A stretch of 64,000 bases of DNA from NCBI RefSeq assembly GCF_006783905.1, contig NZ_VFPE01000002.1:682001-746000 (forward strand), given 5' to 3'. Positions 16,343 to 24,849 of the stretch are shown here, one piece after another (position 1 is the stretch's first letter; every line of letters begins with the position of its first letter). Below the pieces are notes generated by a model, which worked only from the letters and a program-made list of their open reading frames with translations, ran no database searches and was not told where the DNA came from. The translations under genes and the position numbers were made by a program. This stretch comes from Microbacterium kyungheense (GTDB lineage Bacteria > Actinomycetota > Actinomycetes > Actinomycetales > Microbacteriaceae).

Positions 16343-18004
16343 TCACGAACCGTGCCGAGCGGGCGCCGGTTGCGACAGCGGAAGCGGGTGCGAAGAGGGG
16401 AAGTGGATGCCGGCGGCCGAGCCTGCGCGACGCAGACCACGGCCGGGCCGGGCGCCGGTGAGCGTGCCGTCGCGCAGCACGTGCACGCCGTTGACGAACA
16501 CGTCGTCGATGCCGACGGCGAGGGCGCCGGGGTCGTCGTAGGTGGCGGCGTCGCGGACGCGGAGCGGGTCGACGATCGCGATGTCGGCGGCGGCCCCCGT
16601 CCGCAGGACCCCGCGACCGTCGAGCCCGAAGCGCTCGGCGGTCCGGGCCGCCAGGTGCACGGCCGCGCCCTCCCATTCGAAGGAGCGTCCGACGTACGTC
16701 CCGAGCATCCGCGCGAAAGCGCCGGCCGCGCGCGGATGCGGGACAGCGCCCACGAAGATGCCGTCCGAACCGCCGGTGTGACCGTCGAGCGCGAAGAGGC
16801 GCGCGAGGTTCTCCACCGGGCGCTCGTCGCGCACCGCCATCACCGCGTTGACCTCGAGCCGGCCGGCGACGAGTAGATCGAGCGTCGCGTCCACGACGTC
16901 GGTGCCGCGGCGACCGGCGATCTCGGCGATCGTCAGCCCCGGGGCCCACGCCCACTCCGGCGACGGCGTGTGCCCAATGCGGATCATCGAGGGCCAGTCG
17001 GGGCCGAGGCTCGGCTTGTCTGCCACGGCCGGGAACCACGCGTCGCGCAGCCGCGTGCGCTCGACCGGGTCGGTCAGGCGCGCCACCGCGTCGTCGACGT
17101 CGAGCGCGCTGTACTCGGGCGGCAGCACGGCCATCGACACGAGCGTGCACCCGCGCGTGTACGGGTACATGTCGAAGGTCAGGTCGGCCCCCGCGGACGC
17201 GGCATCCGCGAGCAGCCGCTCGGCGTCGTCGGCGTCCACGTGCAGGTGCGACACGTGACCGCGCACACCGCCGTGCCTGTCGCCGGCGGCGCAGATGGCG
17301 ACGACCTCGGCGAGACCGGCCGCGGTGTTCGCCTCGTACCCGCCTCGCATGTGCGTGACGTACAGGGCGCCGGCCGACGCGAGGGGGACGCACAGCCCCG
17401 CGAGCTCCTCGGCGTCGGCGAAGACGCCCGGCACGTAGTCGAGCCCGGTCGACAGCCCGAGCGCGCCGGCGTCGAGCCCCTCGGCCACGAGCCGCTGCAT
17501 CTCGGCCAGCTGGACGGCATCCGCCCGCGCCGTCTGCATGCCCATCACCTCGTGCCGGACAGTGCCGGCCGGAACGAGATAGCCGACGTTGAGGGGTGTG
17601 GCGTCGTCGTACGACGCGAGCAGTGCGGCGACGCCGCCGCCCGCGTACGTGGGGTGCGCGCCGTTGATGGCGGCGAAGTAGCGGGACGCCCACGCGCCGT
17701 CACCGGGTGCGTACGAGACGCCGTCCTGCCCGCCGATCACCGTGGTCACGCCCTGTCGCAGCAGCGCGAGCTGGACGCCGGGGTCGAAGACCCGCCCATC
17801 GACGTGCGCGTGCGCGTCGATGAGGCCGGGCATCACGAACCTGCCGGTCGCGTCGACCACGGCATCCCCCGGCCGGTCGTCGACCTCGCCGATCGCCCCG
17901 ATCCGGTCGCCCGCGATCTCGACGTCGGCGCGCCGCCGCGGCATGCCCGTGCCGTCGACCACGACGCCGCCACGCAGCACAGTGCGGTGCGAGTGTGCGG
18001 ACAT
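16343..18004 (-). CDS. N-acyl-D-amino-acid deacylase (D-aminoacylase)
   Basis: 553 residues, amidohydrolase superfamily. N-terminal small beta domain with LRGGVVVDGTGMPRRRADV, then the metal site MPGLIDAHAHVD, GALGLSTGLDYVPG typical of D-aminoacylases, VTHMRGGYEANT with a His metal ligand, and HVSHLHVDADD. The C-terminal composite domain includes GAAADIAIVDPLRVRD. It removes the acyl group from N-acyl-D-amino acids in the cytoplasm. GGAGG precedes the ATG. A TAGACT box about 45 bases upstream on the minus strand is a likely promoter. First gene of the three-gene operon, separated from RidA by 40 bp. Confidence 0.9.
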   Translation of the reverse strand: MSAHSHRTVLRGGVVVDGTGMPRRRADVEIAGDRIGAIGEVDDRPGDAVVDATGRFVMPGLIDAHAHVDGRVFDPGVQLALLRQGVTTVIGGQDGVSYAPGDGAWASRYFAAINGAHPTYAGGGVAALLASYDDATPLNVGYLVPAGTVRHEVMGMQTARADAVQLAEMQRLVAEGLDAGALGLSTGLDYVPGVFADAEELAGLCVPLASAGALYVTHMRGGYEANTAAGLAEVVAICAAGDRHGGVRGHVSHLHVDADDAERLLADAASAGADLTFDMYPYTRGCTLVSMAVLPPEYSALDVDDAVARLTDPVERTRLRDAWFPAVADKPSLGPDWPSMIRIGHTPSPEWAWAPGLTIAEIAGRRGTDVVDATLDLLVAGRLEVNAVMAVRDERPVENLARLFALDGHTGGSDGIFVGAVPHPRAAGAFARMLGTYVGRSFEWEGAAVHLAARTAERFGLDGRGVLRTGAAADIAIVDPLRVRDAATYDDPGALAVGIDDVFVNGVHVLRDGTLTGARPGRGLRRAGSAAGIHFPSSHPLPLSQPAPARHGS

Positions 18005-18048
18005 GCGGCCTCCGTCGGTGCGGGATCCGGCCGACCCGCCTCAGCAGT

Positions 18049-18732
18049 CTATTTCTCGACGACTCCGCGCCCGGCGCGGTCGCGCTCATGGGCCCAGATC
18101 GCCAGTTCGACGCGGTTGCGCGCGCCGAGCTTGGACATGATGCTGCCCACGTGCGTCTTCACGGTGCTGAGCGACAGATGCAGCTCGTGGCCGATCTCGG
18201 GATTGCCCAGACCGCGGGCCAGCGCGGCCAGCACCTGCTCCTCCCGGCCCGTGAGCGGGCTCGCGGGCGACGGCGGGGCGTGCCCCGACCGCGGCGCGTC
18301 CGCGAACACCCCGATCAGCCGTACGGTGACGGCCGGGTCGATGAGCGCGTCGCCGCGGGCGGCGGCGTGCACGGCCTCGGCGAACAGGGCGGGTCCGGCG
18401 TTCTTCAGCAGGAAGCCGCGGGCGCCCGACCGGAGCGCCTCGTACACGTACTCGTCGAGGTCGAAGGTCGTCATGACGACGACCGCGAGCGGATCGGCGA
18501 CGCCGGGGCCCGCGAGGGCGCGGGTCGCCGCCAGCCCGTCCATGCCGGGCATGCGGATGTCGAGCAGGCTCACGTCGGGGCGCAGGTCGCGAGCCATCTC
18601 GACGGCCTCGGCGCCGTCGGCGGCTTCGGCCACCACCTCGATGCCGGGTTGCGCGCCGAGGATCACGCGCAGTCCGGTGCGCACCAGCTCTTGATCGTCG
18701 GCGATCAGCACGCGCACCGTCACGACGCCCAT
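18049..18732 (-). CDS. NarL/LuxR-type response regulator
   Basis: 227 residues. Receiver domain: acidic pocket IADDQELVRTGL, phosphorylated Asp in VSLLDIRMPGMDGLAA, and Thr/Lys in VVMTTFDLDE and GFLLKNAGP. The LuxR helix-turn-helix at the end reads LTGREEQVLAALARG, then LHLSLSTVKTHVGSIMSKLG. It overlaps the upstream kinase gene by 13 bp and is the cognate regulator of that kinase. It lies tail to head with the deacylase promoter, but its targets are unknown. Confidence 0.95.
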   Translation of the reverse strand: MGVVTVRVLIADDQELVRTGLRVILGAQPGIEVVAEAADGAEAVEMARDLRPDVSLLDIRMPGMDGLAATRALAGPGVADPLAVVVMTTFDLDEYVYEALRSGARGFLLKNAGPALFAEAVHAAARGDALIDPAVTVRLIGVFADAPRSGHAPPSPASPLTGREEQVLAALARGLGNPEIGHELHLSLSTVKTHVGSIMSKLGARNRVELAIWAHERDRAGRGVVEK

Positions 18733-19865
18733 CCTGCCCGAGGCAGGTGCGCGGTGACGAGCCAGCCGCCGTCGGCCGCGGGACCTGCGGCCAGCGTGCC
18801 TCCCAGCAGAGCCGCCCGCTCCGCCATGCCGGTCAGCCCGAATCCGGGACCGACGGATGCCGCGGCGTGCCCGTCGTCGCGGATGTCGAGGCGAGCGCCC
18901 TCACCGTCGACGCGCAGGCGCACCTCGACCGCCGTCGCGTCGCGGGCATGCCGGACGGCGTTCGTCGTCGCCTCCTGGGCGATCCGGAACACGGACATCG
19001 CCACCGCGGAGGGCAGCGAGTCCGCATCTGCGTCGACGTCGACCCGCACCTGGAGCCCCCGTGACGAGCCGGCGGTGCTCCGGGTGCCCGCCAGGGCGCG
19101 CAGGTCGTCGAGGCCCGCGGCCGGGGCGACGGCGCCTGCGCCGGGCTCGCGCAGCAGCCGGACCATCGACCGCAGCTCGTCGAGGGTGCGAGAGGCCTCG
19201 CGGTCGATGCGGTGCAGCACGGTCACGGTCGCGGCGGGGTCGTCCGCGGCGAGGATCGCCCCCGCCTGCGCCTGGACGGCGATCGCCGACACGTGATGGG
19301 CGACGGTGTCGTGCAGGTCGCGGGCGAACCGCTCGCGTTCGAGCAGGCGGGCGCGTTCGAGCTCGCGTGAATGCGCCCGTGAGCGCCAGCGCAGGGCGAG
19401 GCCGAGGCTCGCGGTCGCGACCACCACCGCGATCCCGCCGACGAGGTCGCCCGCCTGCGGTCTGTCGGCGAGGAACGACAGCAGCGTGCCGCCGGCGACG
19501 AGCAGCACCCCGCCCAGCGCGGAGCGGCCCGACCCCCAGCGGAACACGGCATAGACGAGGATCAGGAACCACGCCGACGCGATCAGCTGCGGGTCGCCGC
19601 CCACGATGAGCCCGGCGATCGTGCCGGTGCCGAACGCGATCGCCAGCATCGTGAACGGCCGCTCCCGCCGCCACAGCAGCGTCGGGATCAGCGCGGTGAG
19701 CACGACGGCCCACACCCACCGCGAGGGCACATCGGTCCGCAGCGCCGCTTCGGCGAAGGTGAGCGGGGGAAGGATGCCGACGAGCGCCCAGTCCCGCCAC
19801 GTCCGCCGTGGCGGTCGAGGCAGAGCGGGCGGCGCGTCCCACATCGCGCTCAGCGCGCTGGTCAT
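18720..19865 (-). CDS. Two-component sensor histidine kinase (HisKA_3 type)
   Basis: 381 residues. The N-terminal half has four to five membrane helices without an extracellular domain of note, as in small Gram-positive sensors of membrane state. The dimerisation helix carries the phospho-acceptor in ERFARDLHDTVAHHVSAIAV. The ATPase shows the N box TTNAVRHARDA, the G1-like DIRDDGHAAASVGPGFGLTG, and AERAALLGGTL. The start overlaps the stop of the DUF2306 gene (ATGA), and its stop overlaps the response regulator. The signal is unknown; the coupled membrane protein may be part of it. Confidence 0.93.
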   Translation of the reverse strand: MTSALSAMWDAPPALPRPPRRTWRDWALVGILPPLTFAEAALRTDVPSRWVWAVVLTALIPTLLWRRERPFTMLAIAFGTGTIAGLIVGGDPQLIASAWFLILVYAVFRWGSGRSALGGVLLVAGGTLLSFLADRPQAGDLVGGIAVVVATASLGLALRWRSRAHSRELERARLLERERFARDLHDTVAHHVSAIAVQAQAGAILAADDPAATVTVLHRIDREASRTLDELRSMVRLLREPGAGAVAPAAGLDDLRALAGTRSTAGSSRGLQVRVDVDADADSLPSAVAMSVFRIAQEATTNAVRHARDATAVEVRLRVDGEGARLDIRDDGHAAASVGPGFGLTGMAERAALLGGTLAAGPAADGGWLVTAHLPRAGWAS

Positions 19866-20518
19866 GCGCTCAGACTAGGGCGGCGACGCCGCCGGATGAC
19901 GACTTCGGCGACCGCGAGGTTGACCGCCCATCCGAGCCCCATCAGCAGATCGTGCACCGGCACTCCGGGTGCGCCGAGCAGCAGCGTCCACGGCAGGAAG
20001 ACGACCGCCTGCGTGCCGGCCCCGAGGCCGATCGCGTACGCCCGCGTCATCCAGGCGCTGTGGGTGGCCGCATCCCCGCGCCGGATCGCGACGACGGCCA
20101 CGACGATGGCGGCGGCCATGGCCGGTGCCAGCACGACCCGCAGGCCGAACAGCAGCGGGCCGTCGGTGTCGGGGAGGTCCGAGAACAGCGTCATCCACAC
20201 CGCCGACAGCGCCGACAGCAGACCGGCGGGCGCGGCGATCCGGCCCGAGACACGGTGCCACCGCCGTCGTCGCAGCGACGGTGCGAACTGCAGCGCGCCC
20301 AGCACGAGGAACAGGCTCGAACCCACGATGTGCACGATGACCGGCACGGGGAAGTCGAAGAAGCGGGCGTTGCCCGCCGTCACGGGTCCGCCGGCGGCGA
20401 GTTGCGTGAGGCGCAGCGTGCCCGCGAGCATGGGCACGAGGCTCACGGCGATGAGCCCCGCGGGGACGAGCCATTCCGGACGACGTGGGCGCGTGCGGCG
20501 CGCGGCGGTGACGGTCAT
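19862..20518 (-). CDS. DUF2306-type integral membrane protein
   Basis: 218 residues from ATG 20518 (an upstream in-frame start at 20554 would add twelve basic residues). Seven or so hydrophobic helices are seen, with conserved-looking FPVPVIVHIVGSSLFLVLG, RRRWHRVSGRIAAPAGLLSA and HSAWMTRAYAIGLGAGTQ, which match the DUF2306 pattern of paired His residues. No enzymatic role is known. It is first in the operon with a histidine kinase and response regulator by overlapping codons, so it may be the sensed or co-sensing component. Confidence 0.8.
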   Translation of the reverse strand: MTVTAARRTRPRRPEWLVPAGLIAVSLVPMLAGTLRLTQLAAGGPVTAGNARFFDFPVPVIVHIVGSSLFLVLGALQFAPSLRRRRWHRVSGRIAAPAGLLSALSAVWMTLFSDLPDTDGPLLFGLRVVLAPAMAAAIVVAVVAIRRGDAATHSAWMTRAYAIGLGAGTQAVVFLPWTLLLGAPGVPVHDLLMGLGWAVNLAVAEVVIRRRRRPSLSA

Positions 20519-20644
20519 GGCTCGATGCTCGCGCCGCCTCGCCTTCCTGCACATCGGCCTCGAGGCTCGACCGCCTCGGCCGATCGGCCGACCCGATCGG
20601 TGCCCGTGCCGTGCCGCGCCGCCGTCTCGCCGGTCCGTGCCGGA

Positions 20645-21715
20645 TCAGCGACCGAGCGCGGCGAGAGCCAGGTCGACGTCGTCGCCGTCGTTGAAGACGT
20701 GGAATGCGACGCGGGCGCGCCCGGCGCGACCGGACGCGGTGATGCCGGCGGCGGTGAGCCGGGCGAGGTCGCACCCCTCGGGATCGTCCCATGTGACGAT
20801 CGCCGACGCGCGCGCGGGCACCGGCAGCCCCATGCCCGTGCGGAACGCGGTCGCGAGCCCGGTCGCGTGCGCATGCAGGTCGGCCGGATCGAGGGCGGCG
20901 AACAGCTCGAGTGCCGGCGCCGCGCCCACGAACGCCTGCCAGGCCGGCGACACGTCGAACCGGCGCGCGTCGGCGGCGAGTTCGACGTCGCCCCCGTAGC
21001 ACGACGACCACGGGTCGTCGCCGGCGTACCAGCCGGCGTGGATCGGCGTCATGCGAGAGGCGAGCCGCTCCGACAGGGCGAGGAACGCGACGCCGCGCGG
21101 CGCGCAGAGCCACTTGTACGCGTGGCACACGACGGCGTCGAAATCGGATGCCGCGACGGGAAGCCACCCGATCGCCTGGGTCGCATCGCACATCGTCATC
21201 GCGTCGGCACGGGCCGCGGCGGCGACGATGGCGGCGGCATCCGCGACCTCTCCGGTGGCGGACTGCACGATCGAGAACGCGACGAGCGCGGTGTCGGCGC
21301 GGACGTGGGCGGCGAGATCGTCGAGCGGTGCGGTACGGACCCGGATGCCGCGCCCGGCGTGCTGGAACGGCAGCACCATCGACGAGAACTCGCCCTCCGG
21401 GACCAGCACCTCGGCTCCGTCGGGCAGCGAGGCGGCGACGAGGCCGGCGGCGACGGAGGTCTGCGATCCGATCGCGACGCGCTCGGCACCGACGCCCACG
21501 AGAGAGCCGAACAGCGCGCGAGAGCGCTCCACCGCCGCGCAGTACGCGGTGAGGTCGACTCGTCCTGCAGCGGCGGCGTCGAGATCGGCGATGACCGCGG
21601 CCCGCGTGGACCGGCTCGGGAGCCCCGTCGTGCAGGCCGCGAGGTAGTCGCGGCCGCCGGGGAACTCGCGCTGCGCGGCCCGGATCGCGGGGGAGGAGTC
21701 GACCAGTGCGGACAT
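20645..21715 (-). CDS. Class V PLP-dependent aminotransferase / cysteine desulfurase-like enzyme
   Basis: 356 residues. PLP site: CDATQAIGWLPV (Asp contacting the cofactor) and HAYKWLCAPRGVAFL with the Schiff-base Lys. The fold follows the isopenicillin N epimerase/selenocysteine lyase branch. No active-site Cys loop diagnostic for sulphur transfer is seen, so an epimerase, kynureninase-like or lyase role is equally possible. It is divergent from a LysR regulator 82 bp away. GGAGG lies just before the ATG, and an ATAGGCT box is 17 bases upstream. Confidence 0.85.
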   Translation of the reverse strand: MSALVDSSPAIRAAQREFPGGRDYLAACTTGLPSRSTRAAVIADLDAAAAGRVDLTAYCAAVERSRALFGSLVGVGAERVAIGSQTSVAAGLVAASLPDGAEVLVPEGEFSSMVLPFQHAGRGIRVRTAPLDDLAAHVRADTALVAFSIVQSATGEVADAAAIVAAAARADAMTMCDATQAIGWLPVAASDFDAVVCHAYKWLCAPRGVAFLALSERLASRMTPIHAGWYAGDDPWSSCYGGDVELAADARRFDVSPAWQAFVGAAPALELFAALDPADLHAHATGLATAFRTGMGLPVPARASAIVTWDDPEGCDLARLTAAGITASGRAGRARVAFHVFNDGDDVDLALAALGR

Positions 21716-21772
21716 GCCCTCCAGCCTGGAGGAGCCTATTGCACACGTCTACGGCAGGTATCCCATGAAACC

Positions 21773-21789
21773 CATAACGCACGCTTATG
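21773..21789. promoter_or_regulatory. Candidate LysR operator overlapping the lysR -10 box
   Basis: CATAA (21773-21777), seven bases, TTATG (21785-21789), an inverted repeat of the T-N11-A class. It overlaps TATGCT (21786-21791), which ends six bases before the lysR ATG, so bound LysR would repress its own gene. Confidence 0.5.
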
Positions 21790-21797
21790 CTCGGTGC

Positions 21798-22769
21798 ATG
21801 ACGGAAGTCTTCGACGACGACCCCGGGTTCGACGCGAGGGAGCTGCGGCTGGTCAAGGCCGTCGCGGATGCCGGCTCCATCACGGGGGCGGCGCTCGAAC
21901 TCGGCTACAGCCAGCCGGCGGTCAGCCAGCAGCTCAAGCGTCTGGAGCAGCGCCTCGGCGTCGCGCTCGTCGAGCGCGTGGGCCGCAGCGTCCGCCTCAC
22001 CGACGCCGGCAGGATCCTCGCGCGGCACGCGCCCGCCGTGACCACCGCGCTGGATGCCGCTGCGGGCGAGCTCGCAGAACTGCAGGGCCTGCGCGCGGCG
22101 CGCGTGAGGCTCATGGCCTTCCCGTCGGCCTCGCCGACCGTCGTGCCGAGGCTGCTGGCCGAGCTCGCGGTGCGGCATCCCGGCATCTCGCTGACGTACG
22201 TCGAGGCGGAGCCGCCTGAGGCCGTCGAGGCGGTACGCGAGGACCGCACCGATATCGCACTGACGTTCAGCTACCCGGGCGACCGCGACGATCCCCACGG
22301 GTCGAGTGCACGGGGCCTGGATGTGCGCTCGATCGGCGTCGACGAGATGCTCGCCGTGCTCCCCGAGGGCCATCCCGGGGCCGGCACCGCGTCGGTCGAC
22401 GTGGCCGCGCTCGCCGACGACGCCTGGATCGCGGGCTGCCCCCGCTGCCGGGGTCACCTGCTGGAGCTGTGCGGCCGCGCCGGCTTCGCGCCGCGCATCG
22501 CGTTCGAGACCGACAACTTCGTCGCCGTCGAGGGACTCGTCGCGCAGGGCATCGGCGTCGCGACGCTGCCGCGCATGGCGATCGAATCGTTCCCGCAGCT
22601 GCCGGGGCTCGCGATCGTTCCGCTGCCGGCGGGGGAGCAGCGCACGATCCACACGGTGACGGCGCGCGGGGCCGACCGCGTCCCGGCCGTGCGGGCGACG
22701 CTCGCGGCCCTGGCCCGCCTCGTCACGGGCCCGTCGGGCGACCCCGGCGCGACGGCATCCGCGAACTAG
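21798..22769 (+). CDS. LysR-family transcriptional regulator
   Basis: 323 residues from ATG 21798; the longer frame upstream runs through the operator region and is rejected. Helix-turn-helix: [20 protein letters not shown], then [20 protein letters not shown], followed by the linker [15 protein letters not shown]. The effector domain runs from about residue 95. A Cys pair in [17 protein letters not shown] is unusual and could bind a metal or be redox-sensitive, which is inference. It probably controls the divergent class V aminotransferase gene. Confidence 0.92.
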   Translation: MTEVFDDDPGFDARELRLVKAVADAGSITGAALELGYSQPAVSQQLKRLEQRLGVALVERVGRSVRLTDAGRILARHAPAVTTALDAAAGELAELQGLRAARVRLMAFPSASPTVVPRLLAELAVRHPGISLTYVEAEPPEAVEAVREDRTDIALTFSYPGDRDDPHGSSARGLDVRSIGVDEMLAVLPEGHPGAGTASVDVAALADDAWIAGCPRCRGHLLELCGRAGFAPRIAFETDNFVAVEGLVAQGIGVATLPRMAIESFPQLPGLAIVPLPAGEQRTIHTVTARGADRVPAVRATLAALARLVTGPSGDPGATASAN

Positions 22770-22772
22770 ACT
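22767..22772 (+). promoter_or_regulatory. gltX -10 box made from the lysR stop codon
   Basis: TAGACT: its TAG is the stop codon of the LysR gene, and it ends eight bases before the gltX ATG at 22781. Confidence 0.4.
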
Positions 22773-22780
22773 TGCAGGCG

Positions 22781-24310
22781 ATGTCTTCTTCGCCTGATCC
22801 CCGCACCACGACCGCCACCGGCGCCGACGTCCGCGTCCGCTTCTGCCCGTCGCCGACCGGCCTTCCGCACGTCGGACTGATCCGCACCGTGCTGTTCAAC
22901 TGGGCCTACGCGCGGCACAACGGCGGCAAGCTGATCTTCCGCATCGAAGACACCGATGCGGCCCGCGACAGCGAAGAGAGCTACCAGCAGCTGCTCGATG
23001 CGCTGCGCTGGCTCAAGATCGACTGGGACGAGGGCGTCGAGGTCGGCGGGCCCCACGCGCCGTACCGCCAGTCGCAGCGCCACGACATCTACCGCGACGT
23101 GCTCGACAAGCTGATCGCCGCCGGAGCGGTCTACGAGAGCTACTCGACGGCGGAAGAGATCGACGCGCGCAACGAGGCGAACGGCCGCGCCAAGCAGCTC
23201 GGCTACGACAACTACGACCGGGGCCTCACCGACGAGCAGAAGCAGGCCTTCCGCGCGGAGGGCCGCGAGCCGGCGTGGCGCCTGCGCGTGCCCGACGAGG
23301 ACCTCACGTACGTCGACCTGATCCGCGGCGAGGTGACGTTCCCGGCAGGATCGTTCCCCGACTTCGTGCTCGTGCGTGCGGGGGGTGTGCCGCTGTACCC
23401 GTTCGTGAACCCTGTCGACGACGCGCTGATGGGCATCACCCACGTGATCCGCGGCGAGGACCTCATGCCGTCCACCGCACGTCAGCTGGCCCTGTACCGG
23501 GCGCTGGTGGATGCCGGCGTCACCACCTTCATCCCGCGCTTCGCGCACATGCCGCTCGTGCTGGGCGAAGAGGGCAACAAGAAGCTCTCGAAGCGCGACC
23601 CGAAGGCCGACCTGTTCCTGCAGCGCGACAAGGGCTTCATCCACGAGGGGCTGCTCAACTACCTCGCCCTGCTCGGCTGGTCGATCGGGCCGGACCGCGA
23701 CGTCTTCTCGCTCGAAGAGCTGGTGGCGGCGTTCGACATCGTCGACGTCAACCCCAACCCTGCCCGCTTCGACCAGAAGAAGGCCGAGTCCATCAACGGC
23801 GATCACATCCGGATGCTGGCGCCCGACGACTTCGCGGCGCGCCTGGTCCCCTACCTCGTGGCCGCGGCGGTCGTCGAAGAACCCCCGACGCCTGCGCAGC
23901 AGGCCATGCTGTCGGCCGCGGCACCGCTCGTCCAGGAGCGAATGCAGCTGCTCGGCGACGCGCCGGGCCTGCTGGGCTTCCTGTTCACGAATGACTTCGC
24001 GTATCAGGACGATGCGCTCGCGTCGCTTCCGGCCAACGCGAACGAGGTGCTCGTGGCCTCGGTGGGCGCCCTGGAGCTCGTGCCCGACACGGACTTCTCG
24101 GCCGCCGCGGTGCAGGATGCCCTTGCCGGCGCGCTCATCACGCCCGCCGAGGACGGCGGGCTCGGCCTCAAGCCGCGCGTCGCATACGGCCCGCTGCGCG
24201 TCGCGCTGAGCGGTCGCCGCGTCTCGCCGCCGCTGTTCGAGTCGATGGAGCTGCTCGGCAAAGCCGAGACGATCCGGCGCCTGGGCGCACTGGTCGACGC
24301 GCGCGGGTAG
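22781..24310 (+). CDS. gltX: Glutamyl-tRNA synthetase
   Basis: 509 residues. Class I synthetase: the HIGH motif appears as [12 protein letters not shown], the KMSKS motif as [12 protein letters not shown], and [19 protein letters not shown] is diagnostic for GluRS. It charges tRNA-Glu. In bacteria without GlnRS it also mischarges tRNA-Gln, which is then amidated by GatCAB. Fittingly, the tRNA-Gln(CUG) gene follows 70 bp downstream. ATG 22781 is chosen because upstream codons belong to the lysR region. Confidence 0.96.
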   Translation: MSSSPDPRTTTATGADVRVRFCPSPTGLPHVGLIRTVLFNWAYARHNGGKLIFRIEDTDAARDSEESYQQLLDALRWLKIDWDEGVEVGGPHAPYRQSQRHDIYRDVLDKLIAAGAVYESYSTAEEIDARNEANGRAKQLGYDNYDRGLTDEQKQAFRAEGREPAWRLRVPDEDLTYVDLIRGEVTFPAGSFPDFVLVRAGGVPLYPFVNPVDDALMGITHVIRGEDLMPSTARQLALYRALVDAGVTTFIPRFAHMPLVLGEEGNKKLSKRDPKADLFLQRDKGFIHEGLLNYLALLGWSIGPDRDVFSLEELVAAFDIVDVNPNPARFDQKKAESINGDHIRMLAPDDFAARLVPYLVAAAVVEEPPTPAQQAMLSAAAPLVQERMQLLGDAPGLLGFLFTNDFAYQDDALASLPANANEVLVASVGALELVPDTDFSAAAVQDALAGALITPAEDGGLGLKPRVAYGPLRVALSGRRVSPPLFESMELLGKAETIRRLGALVDARG

Positions 24311-24319
24311 CGCCTCGGT

Positions 24320-24348
24320 TTGGAGCAGGTGCCGCGGTGACGTAGACT
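24320..24348 (+). promoter_or_regulatory. Promoter of the tRNA-Gln gene
   Basis: TTGGAG (24320-24325) and TAGACT (24343-24348) are 17 bp apart and 32 bp before the tRNA. Confidence 0.55.
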
Positions 24349-24380
24349 CATTCCTCGGCACCGCTTCGGCGGAAACGCCT

Positions 24381-24452
24381 TGGGGTATGGTGTAATTGGC
24401 AACACGGCTGATTCTGGTTCAGTTGTTCTTGGTTCGAGTCCAGGTACCCCAG
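24381..24452 (+). tRNA. tRNA-Gln (anticodon CUG)
   Basis: 72-nt cloverleaf. Acceptor TGGGGTA (24381-24387) pairs with TACCCCA (24445-24451). The anticodon arm GCTGA/TCAGT encloses loop TTCTGGT with anticodon CTG. The T arm contains GGTTCGAGTCC. CCA is not encoded. The 3' half, from 24418, is duplicated at 34205-34241, marking it as the integration site of the island. The element restored the gene on integration, so it remains functional. Confidence 0.93.
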
Positions 24453-24454
24453 CA
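24418..24454 (+). repeat. attL: 37-bp direct repeat within the tRNA-Gln 3' end
   Basis: From the anticodon-arm 3' side to just past the acceptor, identical over 37 bp to 34205-34241. The flanking bases differ on both sides, which fixes the limits of the repeat. Confidence 0.9.
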
Positions 24455-24525
24455 CTGTTTTTTGCAGGATTCCGCAGCAGAATCCACCCTCGTTTAGAGG
24501 CCCTTCCACCCGTCTGACCGGGTCC

Positions 24526-24550
24526 GGGACCAGAAACGGGACCAAGAACC
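24526..24550 (+). repeat. Putative integrase arm site, left
   Basis: Two tandem 12-mers of the form GGGACCAGAAAC. It matches 34057-34081 in 23 of 25 positions. It lies 72 bp inside attL, the geometry of tyrosine-integrase arm-type sites. Confidence 0.5.
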
Positions 24551-24627
24551 CTTCCGCACGTCTGCGGGCCGGGTCGGTGTCCCGATCTCCACGCTCTGGT
24601 GGCATCTCGTACGGGTGTCCACGGGGG

Positions 24628-24849
24628 ATGTCGGCGCACCTGATGTGCATGGACATCGGCACTTCCGGCGTCGCACCGCCGGACTTCAAGACGCAGGCGG
24701 AGATCGCCGACATCATCAAGGTGCCCGAGCGCACGCTCGAGGACTGGCGCCTGAACCATGTCGGTTCGCCGTACATGAAGCTCGGCCGGCACGTCCGCTA
24801 TGACCTCGCCGAGGTCTTCGCCTGGGCGCGGGAGCAGCGTCATGCCTAG
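24628..24849 (+). CDS. Excisionase-like small DNA-binding protein (HTH_17/MerR type)
   Basis: 73 residues from ATG 24628; an upstream ATG at 24577 and ones at 24643 and 24649 are alternatives. The winged-helix signature is clear: FKTQAEIADIIKVPERTLEDWR as recognition helix region, then KLGRHVRYDLAEVFAWAREQ. Proteins of this kind act as recombination directionality factors beside tyrosine integrases. The stop lies 5 bp inside the integrase gene (ATG 24842), so the two were translationally coupled. Confidence 0.75.
   Translation: MSAHLMCMDIGTSGVAPPDFKTQAEIADIIKVPERTLEDWRLNHVGSPYMKLGRHVRYDLAEVFAWAREQRHA

Noticed and set aside
24494..24776. Short frames carrying LVPFLVP and GVPGLEPRTTE-like strings at both island ends
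   Set aside because: These are translations of the tRNA-derived att repeat and arm sites on the wrong strand, not genes.
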